In this document: positions 6,176 to 6,935 of the stretch, piece by piece
Layout of the letters: each line of letters begins with the position of its first letter
Position numbering within the stretch: the first letter of the stretch is position 1
Assembly (NCBI GenBank): GCA_946479185.1
Contig: CAMLFF010000174.1
Span: 1-6,935 of the forward strand
Origin: an uncultured Sphingobium sp.
GTDB taxonomy: Bacteria; Pseudomonadota; Alphaproteobacteria; Sphingomonadales; Sphingomonadaceae
DNA: 6,935 nt
Direction: 5' to 3'
Notes under the pieces: generated by a model
Databases searched by the model: none
Told to the model about the DNA's origin: nothing
Seen by the model: the letters and a program-made list of their open reading frames with translations, nothing else
Made by a program: the position numbers and the translations under genes

Positions 6176-6935
6176 TCAGGCGGTCCCCACGACGATGCAG
6201 GCCGCGAACATCAGCAGCCCGGCAAAGCGGTTGGAGCGAAACTTCGCCAGCGGATCGGCCCCATCCTCCTTGAGCGTCGCGACTTGCCAGAGGAATTGCA
6301 GCGCCACCGGCAGCAAAGCCACAAGCGCAAGCCAATGCGGCTGAATCTGCCAGAAAGCGATGGCCCAGAGCAGCACCGCTGCGCCGAAGCAAAGCCCCAC
6401 GCCCGCTCGCACATGCTGGCCCATCGCCAAAGCGCTGGATTTGATGCCGACCAGTGCATCATCCTCCCGGTCCTGCATCGCATAGATGGTATCGTAGCCA
6501 ATCACCCAGAAGAAGGCGCCGCCGTAATGCAGCAGCCCAGCAAGGCTCATGCCCCCGCTGATTTCCACCCAGCCGACCAGCGCCGCCCAGGTGAACACCA
6601 GCCCCAGCCATGCCTGCGGCCACCATGTGATGCGCTTCATGAACGGATAGGCCGCCACCAGCGCAAGGCTCGCCAGCGCCACGATCTGCGCCTGCCAGCG
6701 CAATTGCAGCAGCACGATCAGCCCGATGGCGCACAGCAGCAGCAGCCATGCCCAGCCTGCCTTGAGCGACACCGCGCCACTGGCAATCGGACGGCTCGCC
6801 GTGCGCGCGACCTTCGCGTCCAGATCGCGATCCACAATGTCGTTATACACGCAACCCGCGCCGCGCATCGCAATGCTGCCGATCAAAAACCAGACCAGCA
6901 TCGTCCAGCGCTCCGGAAGTCCTCCCGCCAGCGCA
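6176..6935 (-). CDS. ubiA: 4-hydroxybenzoate polyprenyltransferase (5' end outside window)
   Basis: Joins a polyprenyl chain to 4-hydroxybenzoate, the membrane step of ubiquinone synthesis; integral inner-membrane enzyme. The frame stays open past the ATG at 6901 to the window edge, reading ALAGGLPERWT before it, so that ATG is internal. About 252 residues are visible of a family length near 290-300, so the first 40 or so are missing. The first Mg-prenyl-diphosphate motif, N-D-x-x-D-x-D-x-D, is at bases 6818-6844, within AMRGAGCVYNDIVDRD. The second, YDTIYAMQDREDD, is at about 6458-6496. Hydrophobic helices fill the rest, and the C-terminus holds FRSNRFAGLL, typical of alphaproteobacterial UbiA. 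The motifs favour UbiA over other prenyltransferases of the superfamily, such as heme O or chlorophyll synthases. The DedA-type gene follows after 41 bases. Confidence 0.95.
   Translation of the reverse strand, partial: ALAGGLPERWTMLVWFLIGSIAMRGAGCVYNDIVDRDLDAKVARTASRPIASGAVSLKAGWAWLLLLCAIGLIVLLQLRWQAQIVALASLALVAAYPFMKRITWWPQAWLGLVFTWAALVGWVEISGGMSLAGLLHYGGAFFWVIGYDTIYAMQDREDDALVGIKSSALAMGQHVRAGVGLCFGAAVLLWAIAFWQIQPHWLALVALLPVALQFLWQVATLKEDGADPLAKFRSNRFAGLLMFAACIVVGTA

Noticed and set aside
1..6935. A previously undescribed multi-gene system, such as a defence or mobile cluster
   Set aside because: Every gene belongs to a recognisable family, mostly housekeeping, and there are no integrase, transposase, toxin-antitoxin, nuclease or repeat-array features.

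Overview
The window is a GC-rich piece of a Gram-negative bacterial chromosome. The protein sequences and the lnt-metK-trmB neighbourhood suggest an alphaproteobacterium, probably of the Sphingomonadales; that placement rests on recognising protein families by eye, not on a search. Almost all of it is coding, and no stretch over 300 bases lacks a gene. I see no IS element, CRISPR array, rRNA or tRNA gene, or phage module.

Layout, left to right. Bases 1-728 (+) hold the 3' end of a peptide-type ABC importer ATPase, cut by the window edge. Everything else is on the minus strand, so it reads right to left: ubiA (cut by the right edge), a YqaA/DedA-type membrane protein, lnt, metK, an SGNH/GDSL-hydrolase lipoprotein, and trmB. 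trmB and the ABC gene converge with only 18 bases between their stop codons.

The genes fall into three themes. ubiA, the DedA protein and lnt are membrane or envelope functions: ubiquinone synthesis, a small integral membrane protein, and the last step of lipoprotein acylation. metK makes S-adenosylmethionine and trmB uses it to methylate tRNA at G46; these two often lie together in alphaproteobacteria. Between them sits a predicted lipoprotein hydrolase, which would itself be an Lnt substrate.

The most informative non-coding signals are a 22-bp imperfect inverted repeat in the lnt-metK gap (a possible operator for metK), a convincing intrinsic terminator after metK, a perfect 11-bp hairpin just after the SGNH stop, and a perfect 8-bp hairpin just before the first possible start of the DedA gene, which has no visible Shine-Dalgarno sequence. 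I found no evidence of a novel multi-gene system. The points most worth a second look are the hydrolase with its own flanking hairpins, its apparent Ser-His dyad, the metK operator candidate and the DedA leader hairpin.
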